Origin: CAYNQN01 sp964530525
Lineage (GTDB): Bacteria > Actinomycetota > Acidimicrobiia > Acidimicrobiales > Acidimicrobilacustridaceae
NCBI GenBank assembly: GCA_964530525.1
Contig: CAZHBH010000011.1
Span: 1 to 44,816, forward strand
Reading direction: 5' to 3'
DNA length: 44,816 nt
In this document: in pieces, positions 33,241 to 41,023 of the stretch
Numbering within the stretch: the first letter of the stretch is position 1
Layout: every line of letters starts with the position of its first letter
Program-made: the position numbers and the translations under genes
Notes under the pieces: generated by a model
Told to the model about the DNA's origin: nothing
Seen by the model: the letters and a program-made list of their open reading frames with translations, nothing else
Database searches by the model: none

Positions 33241-34320
33241 CTAGACGTTGAAGCGGAACTCCATCACGTCCCCGTCGACGACCTCGTACTCCTTGCCCTC
33301 CACGCGGAGCTTCCCGCTCTCGCGGGCTTTGGCCCAGGAACCGATCTCCAGCAGGTCCTCCCACCAGATGGTCTCGGCCTTGATGAAGCCCCGCTCGAAG
33401 TCGGTGTGTATCACGCCGGCGCACCGCGGTGCCTTCCATCCCGCCTTGAAGGTCCACGCCCTCGACTCCTTCTCGCCGGTGGTGAAGAACGTCCGCAGGC
33501 CAAGCATGGCGTACGCGGCCCGCAAGAAGCGCGCCAGGCCACCCTCGCCCAGACCCAGGCCCTCCAACAGCTCAGCGCGCTCGGAGGCGTCGTCGAGCAG
33601 TGCCGCCTCGGCTTCGAGCTGCACGCACATGCCCATCACCTCTCCCCGCCCCGCGAGCTCCTCGCTCACCGGGGCGGCCACCTCTTCGAGCCGGCCCAGG
33701 TCGTCCTCGCCCACGTTCACGATGGCGAGCACGGGCTTGTTGGTGAGCAGGAAGTGCTCGCGCAGCTCCTCGCGCTCCTCGGCGCTCATGTCGCTGCGGT
33801 AGAGGGGCGTCCCCTCGGCCAGGACGGCTTGGGCTCGCTCCAGGGCTGCCAGCGCGTCGGCGGCAGACCGGTCGAACTTCGCGGCCTTGCGGCGGCGTTG
33901 GAGCTGGCCCTCGACCGACTCCAGGTCGGCCAGGGCGAGCTCGGTCTCGACGATGCGGAGGTGCTCCAGCGGGTCCGACGGTCCCGGAACGTCCACGTCC
34001 TCGAAGGCGCGCAGCACGTACACCACGGCGTCCACCTCGCGGATGTTGGCGAGGAACTTGTTGCCCAGGCCCTCGCCGGTGCTGGCGCCTTCCACGAGCC
34101 CGCCGATGTCGACGAACTGGACGGTGGCGGGCACGACGTTGCGAGAGCTGCTCATCGCTGCGAGGCGGTCGAGGCGCGAGTCGAGCACCTTGGCCACACC
34201 CACGTTGGGCTCCTTGGTGGCGAAGGCGTAGGGGGCCGCGAGCGCGCTCGCTCCCGACAAGGCGTTGTACAGAGACGACTTGCCCGCGTTGGGCAGGCCC
34301 ACGAACCCGAAGCGCTCCAC
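33241..34320 (-). CDS. ychF: Obg-like ATPase YchF
   Basis: Translation-associated P-loop NTPase of the OBG family that prefers ATP; 359 aa, the normal length. The G1 loop is GLPNAGKSS at 8-16, G3 is FVDIGGLV, and the G4 position reads NVGED, the NxxE variant that explains ATP rather than GTP use. A coiled-coil insert (about 125-200) and a C-terminal TGS domain (FFTTGEKESRAWTFKAG ... YEVVDGDVMEFRFNV) complete the protein. The GTG at 34320 gives the family N-terminus MERFGFVGLPN, with GGGGGAG about 14 bases upstream. The frame continues to 35442 only antisense to the PHP gene. It heads the ychF - DUF192 - rsmI operon. Confidence 0.96.
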   Translation of the reverse strand: MERFGFVGLPNAGKSSLYNALSGASALAAPYAFATKEPNVGVAKVLDSRLDRLAAMSSSRNVVPATVQFVDIGGLVEGASTGEGLGNKFLANIREVDAVVYVLRAFEDVDVPGPSDPLEHLRIVETELALADLESVEGQLQRRRKAAKFDRSAADALAALERAQAVLAEGTPLYRSDMSAEEREELREHFLLTNKPVLAIVNVGEDDLGRLEEVAAPVSEELAGRGEVMGMCVQLEAEAALLDDASERAELLEGLGLGEGGLARFLRAAYAMLGLRTFFTTGEKESRAWTFKAGWKAPRCAGVIHTDFERGFIKAETIWWEDLLEIGSWAKARESGKLRVEGKEYEVVDGDVMEFRFNV

Positions 34321-34400
34321 GACGGGCAAGGGTAACTCCCCCCGCCACAGGTCCCGGATCCGCACCGAAAGGTTCCGCGCCGTCCACGTCCCCGCACCCG

Positions 34401-34406
34401 TAGCAT
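34401..34406 (+). promoter_or_regulatory. -10-like box of the PHP-domain gene
   Basis: TAGCAT with seven bases before the GTG at 34414. It lies in the divergent gap with ychF. Confidence 0.5.
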
Positions 34407-34413
34407 CGGGGCC

Positions 34414-35523
34414 GTGAACGATCAGGCGGCGACGAACGAGGTGGCACAGGCCCTCGACCAGGTGGCCTACTACCTCGACCGCGCCTTGGCGCCGGCCCGC
34501 AAGGCCAGGGCGTACTCGAACGCGGCAGAGGTCGCTCGCGGCCTCGGCGACGACGAGCTCCGACGGCTCGACTCGGCAGGCAAGCTCCAGACCCTCGCAG
34601 GCATCGGACCCTCCACCAGCAAGGTCATCTCTCAGGCCCTCGCCGGCGGGGTACCCGCGGAGGTCGCTCGGCTCGAAGCGGAGACCGCCATCCCGCTCAG
34701 CGATGCCGCGGCCCTGTACCGTGCTGCGCTGCGCGGCGACTGCCACATGCACTCCGACTGGAGCGACGGTGGGGCTCCGATAGAGGTGATGGCGCGCACG
34801 GCGGCCTCGCTCGGCCACGAGTACGTGGTGCTCACCGACCACTCCGCCCGGCTCACCGTCGCCCACGGCCTCGATCGTGAGCGCCTGGCCCGCCAGATGG
34901 AGGTCGTCGAGGCGCTCAACGAGGAGCTGGCGCCGTTCCGGATCCTCCACGGGATGGAGGTCGACATCCTCGAGGACGGCTCCCTCGACCTCGACGACGA
35001 GATGCTGGCTCGCCTCGACGTGGTGGTGGCGAGCGCGCACTCGAAGCTGTCCATGGACTCGGCGGCCATGACCCGCCGACTGGTGACGGCCGTCGCCAAC
35101 CCGCACGTCGACATCCTCGGGCACTGCACCAACCGCAAGCTGCGCCCGGCTCGCCTCACCGACGCCAAGAGCGCTCCCGCAGTGGAGGGCGTCGGGCCCG
35201 ACGGCTCGCTGCCGGAGGTGGTGAGGGCGCAGTCGACCTACGACGCAGAGGTGGTGTTCGCCGCCTGCGCCCGCTTCGACACAGCGGTGGAGGTCAACTG
35301 CCGGCCCGAGCGCCAGGACCCTCCCGACGAGCTGTTGGAGATCGCCTTGGAGTGGGACTGCCGGCTCTCCGTGGACACCGACGCCCACGCCCCGGGACAG
35401 TTGGAGTGGCAGGTCTACGGGTGCGAGAAGCTGGCTCGACACGGCGTGGACGTGGCGAGGGTGGTGAATGCCATGGGCGCCGACGAGCTAGTGGGCTGGG
35501 CTCGGGACCACTCGGGGGTCTAG
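34414..35523 (+). CDS. PHP-domain protein with PolX-like N-terminal helix-hairpin-helix, no polymerase domain
   Basis: A 369-aa protein with two parts. Residues 1-95 resemble the N-terminal 8-kDa/HhH region of family X DNA polymerases (QVAYYLDRALAPARKARAYSNAAEVARGL, then LAGIGPSTSK at 61-70). Residues 107-360 are a PHP phosphoesterase domain: metal ligands in CHMHSDWSDG (His111, His113), VVLTDHS, LHGMEVDIL, VVASAHS, ILGHCTNRK and SVDTDAH. The palm/fingers polymerase domain that links these two regions in bacterial PolX is absent. A 3'-5' exonuclease or AP-type repair activity is likely from the PHP family, with the HhH giving DNA contact; that is inference. The GTG start follows a TAGCAT box by seven bases. 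Confidence 0.92.
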   Translation: MNDQAATNEVAQALDQVAYYLDRALAPARKARAYSNAAEVARGLGDDELRRLDSAGKLQTLAGIGPSTSKVISQALAGGVPAEVARLEAETAIPLSDAAALYRAALRGDCHMHSDWSDGGAPIEVMARTAASLGHEYVVLTDHSARLTVAHGLDRERLARQMEVVEALNEELAPFRILHGMEVDILEDGSLDLDDEMLARLDVVVASAHSKLSMDSAAMTRRLVTAVANPHVDILGHCTNRKLRPARLTDAKSAPAVEGVGPDGSLPEVVRAQSTYDAEVVFAACARFDTAVEVNCRPERQDPPDELLEIALEWDCRLSVDTDAHAPGQLEWQVYGCEKLARHGVDVARVVNAMGADELVGWARDHSGV

Positions 35524-35574
35524 CGCCGACGGGTGCAGCCGAGCGTGAGCTGTTCTCGCGATCGCCGGCACGGC

Positions 35575-35580
35575 TAGCTT
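35575..35580 (+). promoter_or_regulatory. -10-like box of the small basic ORF
   Basis: TAGCTT with seven bases (GCCGCCC) before the ATG at 35588. No Shine-Dalgarno sequence is present. Confidence 0.5.
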
Positions 35581-35587
35581 GCCGCCC

Positions 35588-35671
35588 ATGTCGAAGCGAA
35601 CCTCGAAGCAGCGCCGCAACGCTCGCAAGAAGAAGGCGAACCACGGGACCAAGCCCAACCGTGGCCGCTGA
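35588..35671 (+). CDS. Very small basic protein, candidate ribosomal protein bL37
   Basis: A 27-aa ORF, beginning MSKRTSKQRRNARKKK and ending ANHGTKPNRGR, with 13 Arg or Lys residues. The RKKKANHG-x-x-PN pattern resembles the tiny actinobacterial large-subunit protein bL37 first seen in mycobacterial ribosome structures; I make this match from memory. Support for translation is the TAGCTT box seven bases before the ATG, the same arrangement as at other genes here, and the lack of any other gene in the gap 35524-35711. A short hairpin (AGCCC/GGGCT) follows the stop. A chance ORF cannot be excluded, but composition and motif argue against it. Confidence 0.65.
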   Translation: MSKRTSKQRRNARKKKANHGTKPNRGR

Positions 35672-35699
35672 GCCCCGCTGAGGGCTTGGCGGGTAAGGC

Positions 35700-35705
35700 T
35701 ACGGT
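35700..35705 (+). promoter_or_regulatory. -10-like box of the gene at 35712
   Basis: TACGGT with six bases (GACGGC) before the GTG at 35712. It may also drive metG-tatD-rsmA. Confidence 0.5.
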
Positions 35706-35711
35706 GACGGC

Positions 35712-36317
35712 GTGCTCGACCACGTTTTCACCGACGCCATAGGCGCTCTGCGGGACGCGTTCGAGAACGCGCTCTTGGAGCGGCAGGCCTTCGAGGAGCG
35801 GTTCCACCTCGACGTGCTGCTCGGTGACATGACCTGGGAGACGAGCTACGGGCTTCCGGGCGAGGGCCTCCCACCCCGCGTGCAGTCCGACATCACGCTG
35901 GCCTGGCCGACGTGGTCTCAGACGGCCTACCGCACGTGGTACATCGGCGAGCCCTTCGACGACCCGCCCCGCATCGAGATCGAGATCGTGCTGAGGGTCC
36001 AGCGCCTTGCGTCGAGCCCGGACCCCGCCGCCCTGCAGTCGGTGCTCCCCGATGAGAGCCCCCCGATCGGCCCCGAGCGGCTCCGTCGCAGCGGGCCGAC
36101 CGTGGAGACCGTCTACCACCTGGACCTCTCCGATCCCGAGTACGCCATAGAGGTGAGCTACGAGGGCTCCTACGAGCTGGAGGAGGCGACCCTGGCCGAC
36201 GGCTCCAGCCTCGACGGGCACTTCAGCGCCATGGGGGGTTGGATCTCTTCCACCCTCGTGCGCGTGGGCGACATCGCCTGGGACTTCCTGCCCTCCATCG
36301 GGAGCCCGGAGGACTGA
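35712..36317 (+). CDS. Hypothetical protein upstream of metG, 201 aa
   Basis: I do not recognise this family. The product is an acidic soluble protein without signal peptide or membrane helix. Its N-terminal helix (FTDAIGALRDAFENALLERQAFEERFHLDV) is followed by a beta-rich part: DMTWETSYGLPGEGLPPRVQSDITLAWPTW, RTWYIGEPFDDPPRIEIEIVLRVQRL, TVETVYHLDLSDPEYAIEVSYEGSYE. This looks like a single beta-sandwich or barrel domain. The last helix is GWISSTLVRVGDIAWDFLP. It precedes metG by three bases and is probably co-transcribed and coupled with it. The GTG start follows a TACGGT box by six bases. Confidence 0.82.
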   Translation: MLDHVFTDAIGALRDAFENALLERQAFEERFHLDVLLGDMTWETSYGLPGEGLPPRVQSDITLAWPTWSQTAYRTWYIGEPFDDPPRIEIEIVLRVQRLASSPDPAALQSVLPDESPPIGPERLRRSGPTVETVYHLDLSDPEYAIEVSYEGSYELEEATLADGSSLDGHFSAMGGWISSTLVRVGDIAWDFLPSIGSPED

Positions 36318-36320
36318 AGG

Positions 36321-37880
36321 GTGGGACGCTTCTACGTGACCACGCCCATCTACTACGTCAACGACGTGCCCCACATCGGCCATGCGTACACCACCGTCAC
36401 GGCGGATGCCCTGGCCCGCTGGCACCGCCTCGTCGGCGACGACGTGTTCTTCCTCACCGGCACGGACGAGCACGGGCTGAAGGTGCAGCGTGCGGCCGGC
36501 GAGCGGGACGTGAGCCCGATGGAGCACGCGGACGCCACCAGCGCGCGCTTCCGAGAGGCCTGGGAGCTGCTCGACATCAGCTACGACGACTTCATCCGCA
36601 CGTCCGAGCCCAGGCACCACGCAGCCGTGCAGGACCTGCTCACGAGGGTGTACGAGAACGGCTGGATCAAGCCTGGCACCTACGCGGGCTGGTACTGCGT
36701 GTCGTGCGAGGCCTACTACGCCTCCGACGACCTGATCGACGGCGACTGCCCCATACACGGCCGCCCGGTCGAGTGGCTCGAGGAGGACAACTGGTTCTTC
36801 GAGCTCTCCGCTTTCGCCCAACCCCTCCTGGACTGGTACGAGGCGAACCCCGGCGTGGTCCAGCCCGCGGGCAAGCGCAACGAGGCGCTGGGGATCATCC
36901 GCCAGGGCCTCGAGGACATCTCCATCAGCCGGGGGTCCATCAGTTGGGGGGTGCCCGTGCCGTGGGACCCCGGCCAGGTCTTCTACGTCTGGTACGACGC
37001 TCTCATCAACTACGCCACGGCCGTCGGGTACGGTACCGATCCTGAACGGTTCGAGAGGTGGTGGCCGCACGTGCACCACCTCATCGGCAAGGACATCCTG
37101 CGCTTCCACTGCGTGTACTGGCCCGCCATGCTCATGGCGGCGGGCCTGGAGCCGCCACATCGGATCCACGTCCACGGCTTCCTGCTGGTGGGCGGCGAGA
37201 AGATGAGCAAGACGAGCCTGAACCAGATCTTCCCGGCGGACCTCGTGGCCGACTTCGGGGTCGACGGCTTCAGGCACCACTTCCTGCGCGACCAGAACTT
37301 CGGGCCCGACGGCGACTTCTCGTACGAGGCGATGGTCAACCGGTACAACGCCGACCTCGCCAACAACCTGGGAAACCTGCTCTCCAGGGTCGCGACCGTC
37401 GTAGCCAAGAAGCTCGACGGGTTCGGCCCCGCACCGGTCGCCGACAGCCCCCTCGCAGAGGTGGCGGCCCAGTCATACGCCGATGCTGCGCAGGGCTGGG
37501 CGGAGGTGGCGCCCTCGAAGGCGCTGGAGGCCACCTGGCGGCTCGTGAAGGAGGCCAACGCCCACCTCGAAGCCAACGAGCCCTGGAAGCTCGATCCCGA
37601 CGACGAGGTGCAGGGCCGATTGCTCCGTGCCGTGATGGGCGATGCCCTCGAGGCGCTCCGGATCGTGGCCGTGCTCGCCCAGCCTGCGATCCCCTCCACT
37701 TCTCAGGAGGTGTGGAGCCGCATCGGCATGACCGGGGAGGTGGCCGACCAGGTGCTTCCAGGGGCCGCGGAGTGGGGCCAGTACCCCGGCGGGCCCGTGA
37801 TCAAGGGCGAGGCCCTGTTCCCTCGGCTGGCGGCCCCCTCCGGTGCCGGCCTTCCCCATGGCCAGGGAGCCGGCGGCTGA
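36321..37880 (+). CDS. metG: Methionyl-tRNA synthetase
   Basis: Class I aminoacyl-tRNA synthetase of 519 aa charging tRNA-Met. The signature HIGH is at 18-21, and the second one reads KMSKT (294-298), an accepted variant of KMSKS. A Cys-rich insert (CVSCEAYY ... GDCPIHG) supplies a zinc site. The C-terminal anticodon domain follows, and the protein stops without the extra EMAP/Arc1-like tRNA-binding domain found in longer forms. The GTG at 36321 is three bases after the previous stop, with GGAGGACTGAAGG as ribosome site. Its TGA overlaps the ATG of tatD. Confidence 0.97.
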   Translation: MGRFYVTTPIYYVNDVPHIGHAYTTVTADALARWHRLVGDDVFFLTGTDEHGLKVQRAAGERDVSPMEHADATSARFREAWELLDISYDDFIRTSEPRHHAAVQDLLTRVYENGWIKPGTYAGWYCVSCEAYYASDDLIDGDCPIHGRPVEWLEEDNWFFELSAFAQPLLDWYEANPGVVQPAGKRNEALGIIRQGLEDISISRGSISWGVPVPWDPGQVFYVWYDALINYATAVGYGTDPERFERWWPHVHHLIGKDILRFHCVYWPAMLMAAGLEPPHRIHVHGFLLVGGEKMSKTSLNQIFPADLVADFGVDGFRHHFLRDQNFGPDGDFSYEAMVNRYNADLANNLGNLLSRVATVVAKKLDGFGPAPVADSPLAEVAAQSYADAAQGWAEVAPSKALEATWRLVKEANAHLEANEPWKLDPDDEVQGRLLRAVMGDALEALRIVAVLAQPAIPSTSQEVWSRIGMTGEVADQVLPGAAEWGQYPGGPVIKGEALFPRLAAPSGAGLPHGQGAGG

Positions 37881-38653
37881 TGAGGTGGATGGACAACCAC
37901 TGCCACCTTCCCGCGGGCGACGAGGCCGCTGAGGTCGTCGCTGCCGCACGGGCGGAGGGGGTGGAGCGGATGCTCGACGTGGGCACCGACGCCGAGTCGT
38001 CGCTGCGCGCCCTCGAGACCGCTCGTGCCTTCGACGGCGTGTGGGCGACGGCTGGCGTGCACCCCCACGAGGCCACCGAGGGAGTGGAGGGACTGCACCA
38101 CCTGCTGCGGGAGCGACAGGTGGTGGCCATCGGCGAGTGCGGGCTCGACTACCACTACGACCACTCGCCCAGGCGCGTGCAGCGCGACGTGTTCGCGGAG
38201 CAGATCACCCTCGCCCACGACCACGACCTCGCCCTGGTGATCCACACACGTGAGGCCTGGGAGGACACGTTCCTGATCCTCGAGGCCGAGGGCGTTCCGG
38301 AGCGCTCCGTTCTGCACTGCTTCACCGGAGGACCCCGGGAGGCAGCGAGGGCGCTGGAGATGGGCATGCACCTTTCTTTCAGCGGCATCGTCACCTTCAA
38401 GGGGGCCGATGAGGTTCGGGAGGCCGCCGCGACCTGCCCCCTGGACCGCCTGCTCGTCGAGACCGACGCCCCGTACCTGGCGCCGGTCCCGCACCGAGGT
38501 GAGGCGAACCGGCCTGCGCTGGTCCCCCTCGTCGGTGCTGCCGTCGCCGAGGTCAAGGGCGTCGACGTGGAGGTGGTGGCGGCCAGCGCGTGGGACAACG
38601 CCGAGCGCCTCTACCGCCTGGAGAGCTCGGTGCCCCCTGGAGGGGGTGCCTGA
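37880..38653 (+). CDS. tatD: TatD-family metal-dependent hydrolase/DNase
   Basis: TIM-barrel metallohydrolase of 257 aa; TatD proteins act as 3'-5' DNases in DNA repair and turnover. Metal ligands are visible in order: His7 and His9 in DNHCHL, Glu in IGECGLDYHYD, His in VIHTREAW, His in LHCFTGG and Asp in LVETDAPYLAP. The ATG overlaps the metG stop (TGATG), which shows coupling. The metG-tatD-rsmA order is a common bacterial arrangement. The C-terminus ends in a short Gly/Pro tail. Confidence 0.95.
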   Translation: MRWMDNHCHLPAGDEAAEVVAAARAEGVERMLDVGTDAESSLRALETARAFDGVWATAGVHPHEATEGVEGLHHLLRERQVVAIGECGLDYHYDHSPRRVQRDVFAEQITLAHDHDLALVIHTREAWEDTFLILEAEGVPERSVLHCFTGGPREAARALEMGMHLSFSGIVTFKGADEVREAAATCPLDRLLVETDAPYLAPVPHRGEANRPALVPLVGAAVAEVKGVDVEVVAASAWDNAERLYRLESSVPPGGGA

Positions 38654-38668
38654 GGAGGCAAGGCGGAG

Positions 38669-39553
38669 TTGGCAGGTCAGGGGAGCGATTCGGAGCAGGG
38701 AGAGGGGCTCCTCACACCGGCGAGGGTCCGCGAGCTGCTGGGAGCCCACGACCTGGAGCCCAGCAGGGCTCTGGGGCAGAACTTCGTGGCCGACCCCAAC
38801 ACGGTGCGCAGGATCGTCGCACTCGCAGGCGTGCATCCGGGCCAGCGCATCGTGGAGGTGGGTGCGGGGCTGGGCTCGCTCACCTTGGCGCTCGCCGACG
38901 CCGGGGCCTTGGTGACGGCGGTCGAGGCCGATCGACACCTCGTCCCGGTGCTCTCGCAGGTCTTGGCCGGCCGCGACGGCGTGCGGGTTGTCCACGCCGA
39001 CGCCCTTCGGCTCGACTGGGCGGAGCTCCTCGAGGTCTCGCCGAGCTGGTCGTTGGTGGCCAACCTCCCCTACAACGTCGCCAGCTCCCTCGTGCTCGAC
39101 CTGCTCGACGGGGTGCCGGCCATCGAGAGCATGCTGGTGATGGTGCAGAAGGAGGTCGGCGAGCGCCTGGCGGCGGGGCCAGGGAGTCGGACCTACGGGA
39201 TCCCCTCGGTGAAGGTGGCGTACTGGGCCACGGCCGAGGTGGTCGCTCGGGTGCCCCGTAGCGTCTTCGTGCCGAAGCCGAACGTGGACTCGGTGCTGGT
39301 GCGAATCGCGCGCAGGCCCTCGCCGGCGGTGAGCACGGAGCCCAGGCTGCTCTTCGAGCTCGTGAGGACGGCGTTCGGGCAGCGACGCAAGATGCTTCGC
39401 CGCTCTCTCGCGGGTCGCGTGGATGCCGAGGCGTTCGCCGCAGCCGGGGTCGCTCCCGACTCACGCCCCGAGCAGCTCGGCATCGAAGGGTGGGGAGCCC
39501 TCGCCGACGCCGTCGACCGACACGGCGGCGGCGCCCCCGCGGCCAGGCCGTAG
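38669..39553 (+). CDS. rsmA: 16S rRNA (adenine1518/1519-N6)-dimethyltransferase (RsmA/KsgA)
   Basis: Dimethylates two adjacent adenines near the 3' end of 16S rRNA during small-subunit assembly. 294 aa. ALGQNFVAD (34-42) is the family N-terminal motif, SAM motif I is EVGAGLGS (63-70), and the catalytic motif NLPYNVAS is at 132-139. FVPKPNVDSVLVRI and FGQRRKMLRRSL mark the C-terminal domain. The TTG start at 38669 is supported by GAGGAGG (38652-38658). The stop TAG at 39551-39553 is itself the beginning of the TAGGCT box in front of ispE. Confidence 0.95.
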   Translation: MAGQGSDSEQGEGLLTPARVRELLGAHDLEPSRALGQNFVADPNTVRRIVALAGVHPGQRIVEVGAGLGSLTLALADAGALVTAVEADRHLVPVLSQVLAGRDGVRVVHADALRLDWAELLEVSPSWSLVANLPYNVASSLVLDLLDGVPAIESMLVMVQKEVGERLAAGPGSRTYGIPSVKVAYWATAEVVARVPRSVFVPKPNVDSVLVRIARRPSPAVSTEPRLLFELVRTAFGQRRKMLRRSLAGRVDAEAFAAAGVAPDSRPEQLGIEGWGALADAVDRHGGGAPAARP

Positions 39554-39556
39554 GCT
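39551..39556 (+). promoter_or_regulatory. -10-like box of ispE, overlapping the rsmA stop codon
   Basis: TAGGCT with eight bases before the GTG at 39565. The first three bases are the rsmA stop codon. Confidence 0.4.
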
Positions 39557-39564
39557 CGCCGGCT

Positions 39565-40269
39565 GTGGCGGTCGTGGAGGCCAACGCCAAGCTCACGCTC
39601 TCGTTGAGGGTCACGGGACGCCGTGACGACGGCTACCACCTCCTCGACGCCGAGATGGTCTCCGTCGACCTGGCCGACACCCTCACCATCGTCGCCACCG
39701 GCGATGGGCGCTCCACGGTGGAGATCGTCGGGGCGCCGGACCTGGACCCCGAGCGCAACCTGGTGCTCGACGCGCTGCACGCCGTGGGACGCATCGCCGC
39801 TGTTCGGCTCGTCAAGCGCATCCCCAGGGGTGGGGGCCTTGGGGGCGGCTCGGCCGATGCTGCAGCGGTGCTGAGATGGGCGGGCGTGCACGACCTCTCC
39901 GTGGCCGCTCGCCTGGGGGCCGACGTGCCGTTCTGCCTGGTGGGCGGCCGGGCGCGGGTCACCGGCATCGGGGAGGTGGTGGAGCCGCTCGCCCACGAGG
40001 CTCGCGCCTTCACCCTGGCCACGCCGTCGTTCGGCTGCCCCACGGTGGCGGTCTTCCAGGCTTGGGACGACCTCGGTGGCCCGAGGGGGGAGTGGGGCAA
40101 CGACCTGGAGCCGGCGGCGCTGGTGGTGGAGCCTCGCCTGGCTGCGTTCCGTGACGAGCTTGCGGAAGCCACCGGACAGCGCCCGCGCCTCGCAGGCAGC
40201 GGCTCGACCTGGTTCGTGGAAGGGGCCCACCCCGGCGAAGGCCGGGTGGTGGTGCGCACCGTCGCCTAG
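39565..40269 (+). CDS. ispE: 4-(Cytidine 5'-diphospho)-2-C-methyl-D-erythritol kinase (short form)
   Basis: GHMP kinase of the non-mevalonate isoprenoid pathway, phosphorylating CDP-methylerythritol. The catalytic Lys9 is in EANAKLTLSL, GRRDDGYHLL follows, the ATP loop is PRGGGLGGGSADAA (about 87-100) and Asp120 is in LGADVPFCL. The C-terminal LAGSGSTWF is the third GHMP motif. At 234 aa it is clearly shorter than typical IspE (near 280-320 aa). The shortening lies in the segments around residues 50-80 and 150-200; all three motifs remain, so it is probably active. Isoprenoid supply links it to the menaquinone tail. The GTG at 39565 gives the family N-terminus. Its stop overlaps that of mazG. 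Confidence 0.92.
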   Translation: MAVVEANAKLTLSLRVTGRRDDGYHLLDAEMVSVDLADTLTIVATGDGRSTVEIVGAPDLDPERNLVLDALHAVGRIAAVRLVKRIPRGGGLGGGSADAAAVLRWAGVHDLSVAARLGADVPFCLVGGRARVTGIGEVVEPLAHEARAFTLATPSFGCPTVAVFQAWDDLGGPRGEWGNDLEPAALVVEPRLAAFRDELAEATGQRPRLAGSGSTWFVEGAHPGEGRVVVRTVA

Positions 40270-41021
40270 CCCGCAGGGCCCTCCAGCTCCTTGGCCTGGT
40301 CCCTGCGGCGGGTCGCCTCGGCCCGAAGGGCGGTCTCGGGGTCGATCCCGTTGGCCCGGGCCAGGTCCACCACCGCGTAGAGCAGCTCGCCGACGGCCTG
40401 CTCCCTCGGGTCCCGAACGGCGGCCCCCGCTGCGGAGGTCAGGTCTGGCCGCGCCGGCACCGGAACCCCGGTGGAGGCGAGGTTCGACGCCTTGGCCTGC
40501 ACCTTCAGCGCGTAGAGGAGCGAGGGAAGGTGCTGGGGGATTCCGTCGAAGACGCTCGCGCGCCCCTTCTCCTGCTTCTTGATCTGCTCCCAGTTGCTGA
40601 CGACCTGGTCCGCATCGTGTGCCTCCACGTCTCCGAAGACGTGAGGGTGCCTGGAGCGCAGCTTGTCGTTCACGTTGCGGGCGACGTCGGCCAGGTCGAA
40701 CCGGCCTTCCTCGTCGGCGAGGGTGGAGTGGAACGCCACCTGGAAGAGCAGGTCTCCCAGCTCCTCCTCCAGGTGCGCGTAGGCCGTGTCGACCTGCTGG
40801 GGGTCGACCTCCTCGGTGTCTCGGGTGGTACGGGCGTCGGGACCTGCACCTGCGCCCGGAGGAAGTGCCTCGATCGCCTCCAGGACCTCGTAGGTCTCCT
40901 CCAGGAGGTGCCGGGTGAGGCTGCGGTGGGTCTGCGCCCTGTCCCACGGGCACTCCCGGCGGAGCGTCGCCACGAGGTCCACGAAGCTGGCGACCTCCTC
41001 GGCGACCCTCGCCGAGCGCAC
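40266..41021 (-). CDS. mazG: Nucleoside triphosphate pyrophosphohydrolase MazG
   Basis: All-alpha NTP pyrophosphatase of 251 aa that clears non-canonical nucleotides. The MazG core is visible: ECPWDRAQTHRSLTRHLLEETYEVLEAI and LEEELGDLLFQVAFHS, giving the EExxE...ExxD metal ligands. A second shorter repeat-like region follows (LLYALKVQAKASNLAS ... AVGELLYAVVDLARANGIDPETALRAEATRR). The GTG at 41021 starts two bases after the stop of the SurA-like gene, so the genes are in one transcript. mfd next to mazG is also the mycobacterial order. Confidence 0.95.
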   Translation of the reverse strand: MRSARVAEEVASFVDLVATLRRECPWDRAQTHRSLTRHLLEETYEVLEAIEALPPGAGAGPDARTTRDTEEVDPQQVDTAYAHLEEELGDLLFQVAFHSTLADEEGRFDLADVARNVNDKLRSRHPHVFGDVEAHDADQVVSNWEQIKKQEKGRASVFDGIPQHLPSLLYALKVQAKASNLASTGVPVPARPDLTSAAGAAVRDPREQAVGELLYAVVDLARANGIDPETALRAEATRRRDQAKELEGPAG

Positions 41022-41023
41022 CC

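Noticed and set aside
34321..35442. N-terminal extension of the ychF frame
   Set aside because: It is antisense to the PHP gene; YchF proteins start at MERFGFVGLPN, which matches GTG 34320 and a normal length of 359 aa.
36200..37050. metG KMSKT instead of KMSKS as a defect
   Set aside because: KMSKT is a tolerated variant of the second class I signature, and the rest of the enzyme is intact.
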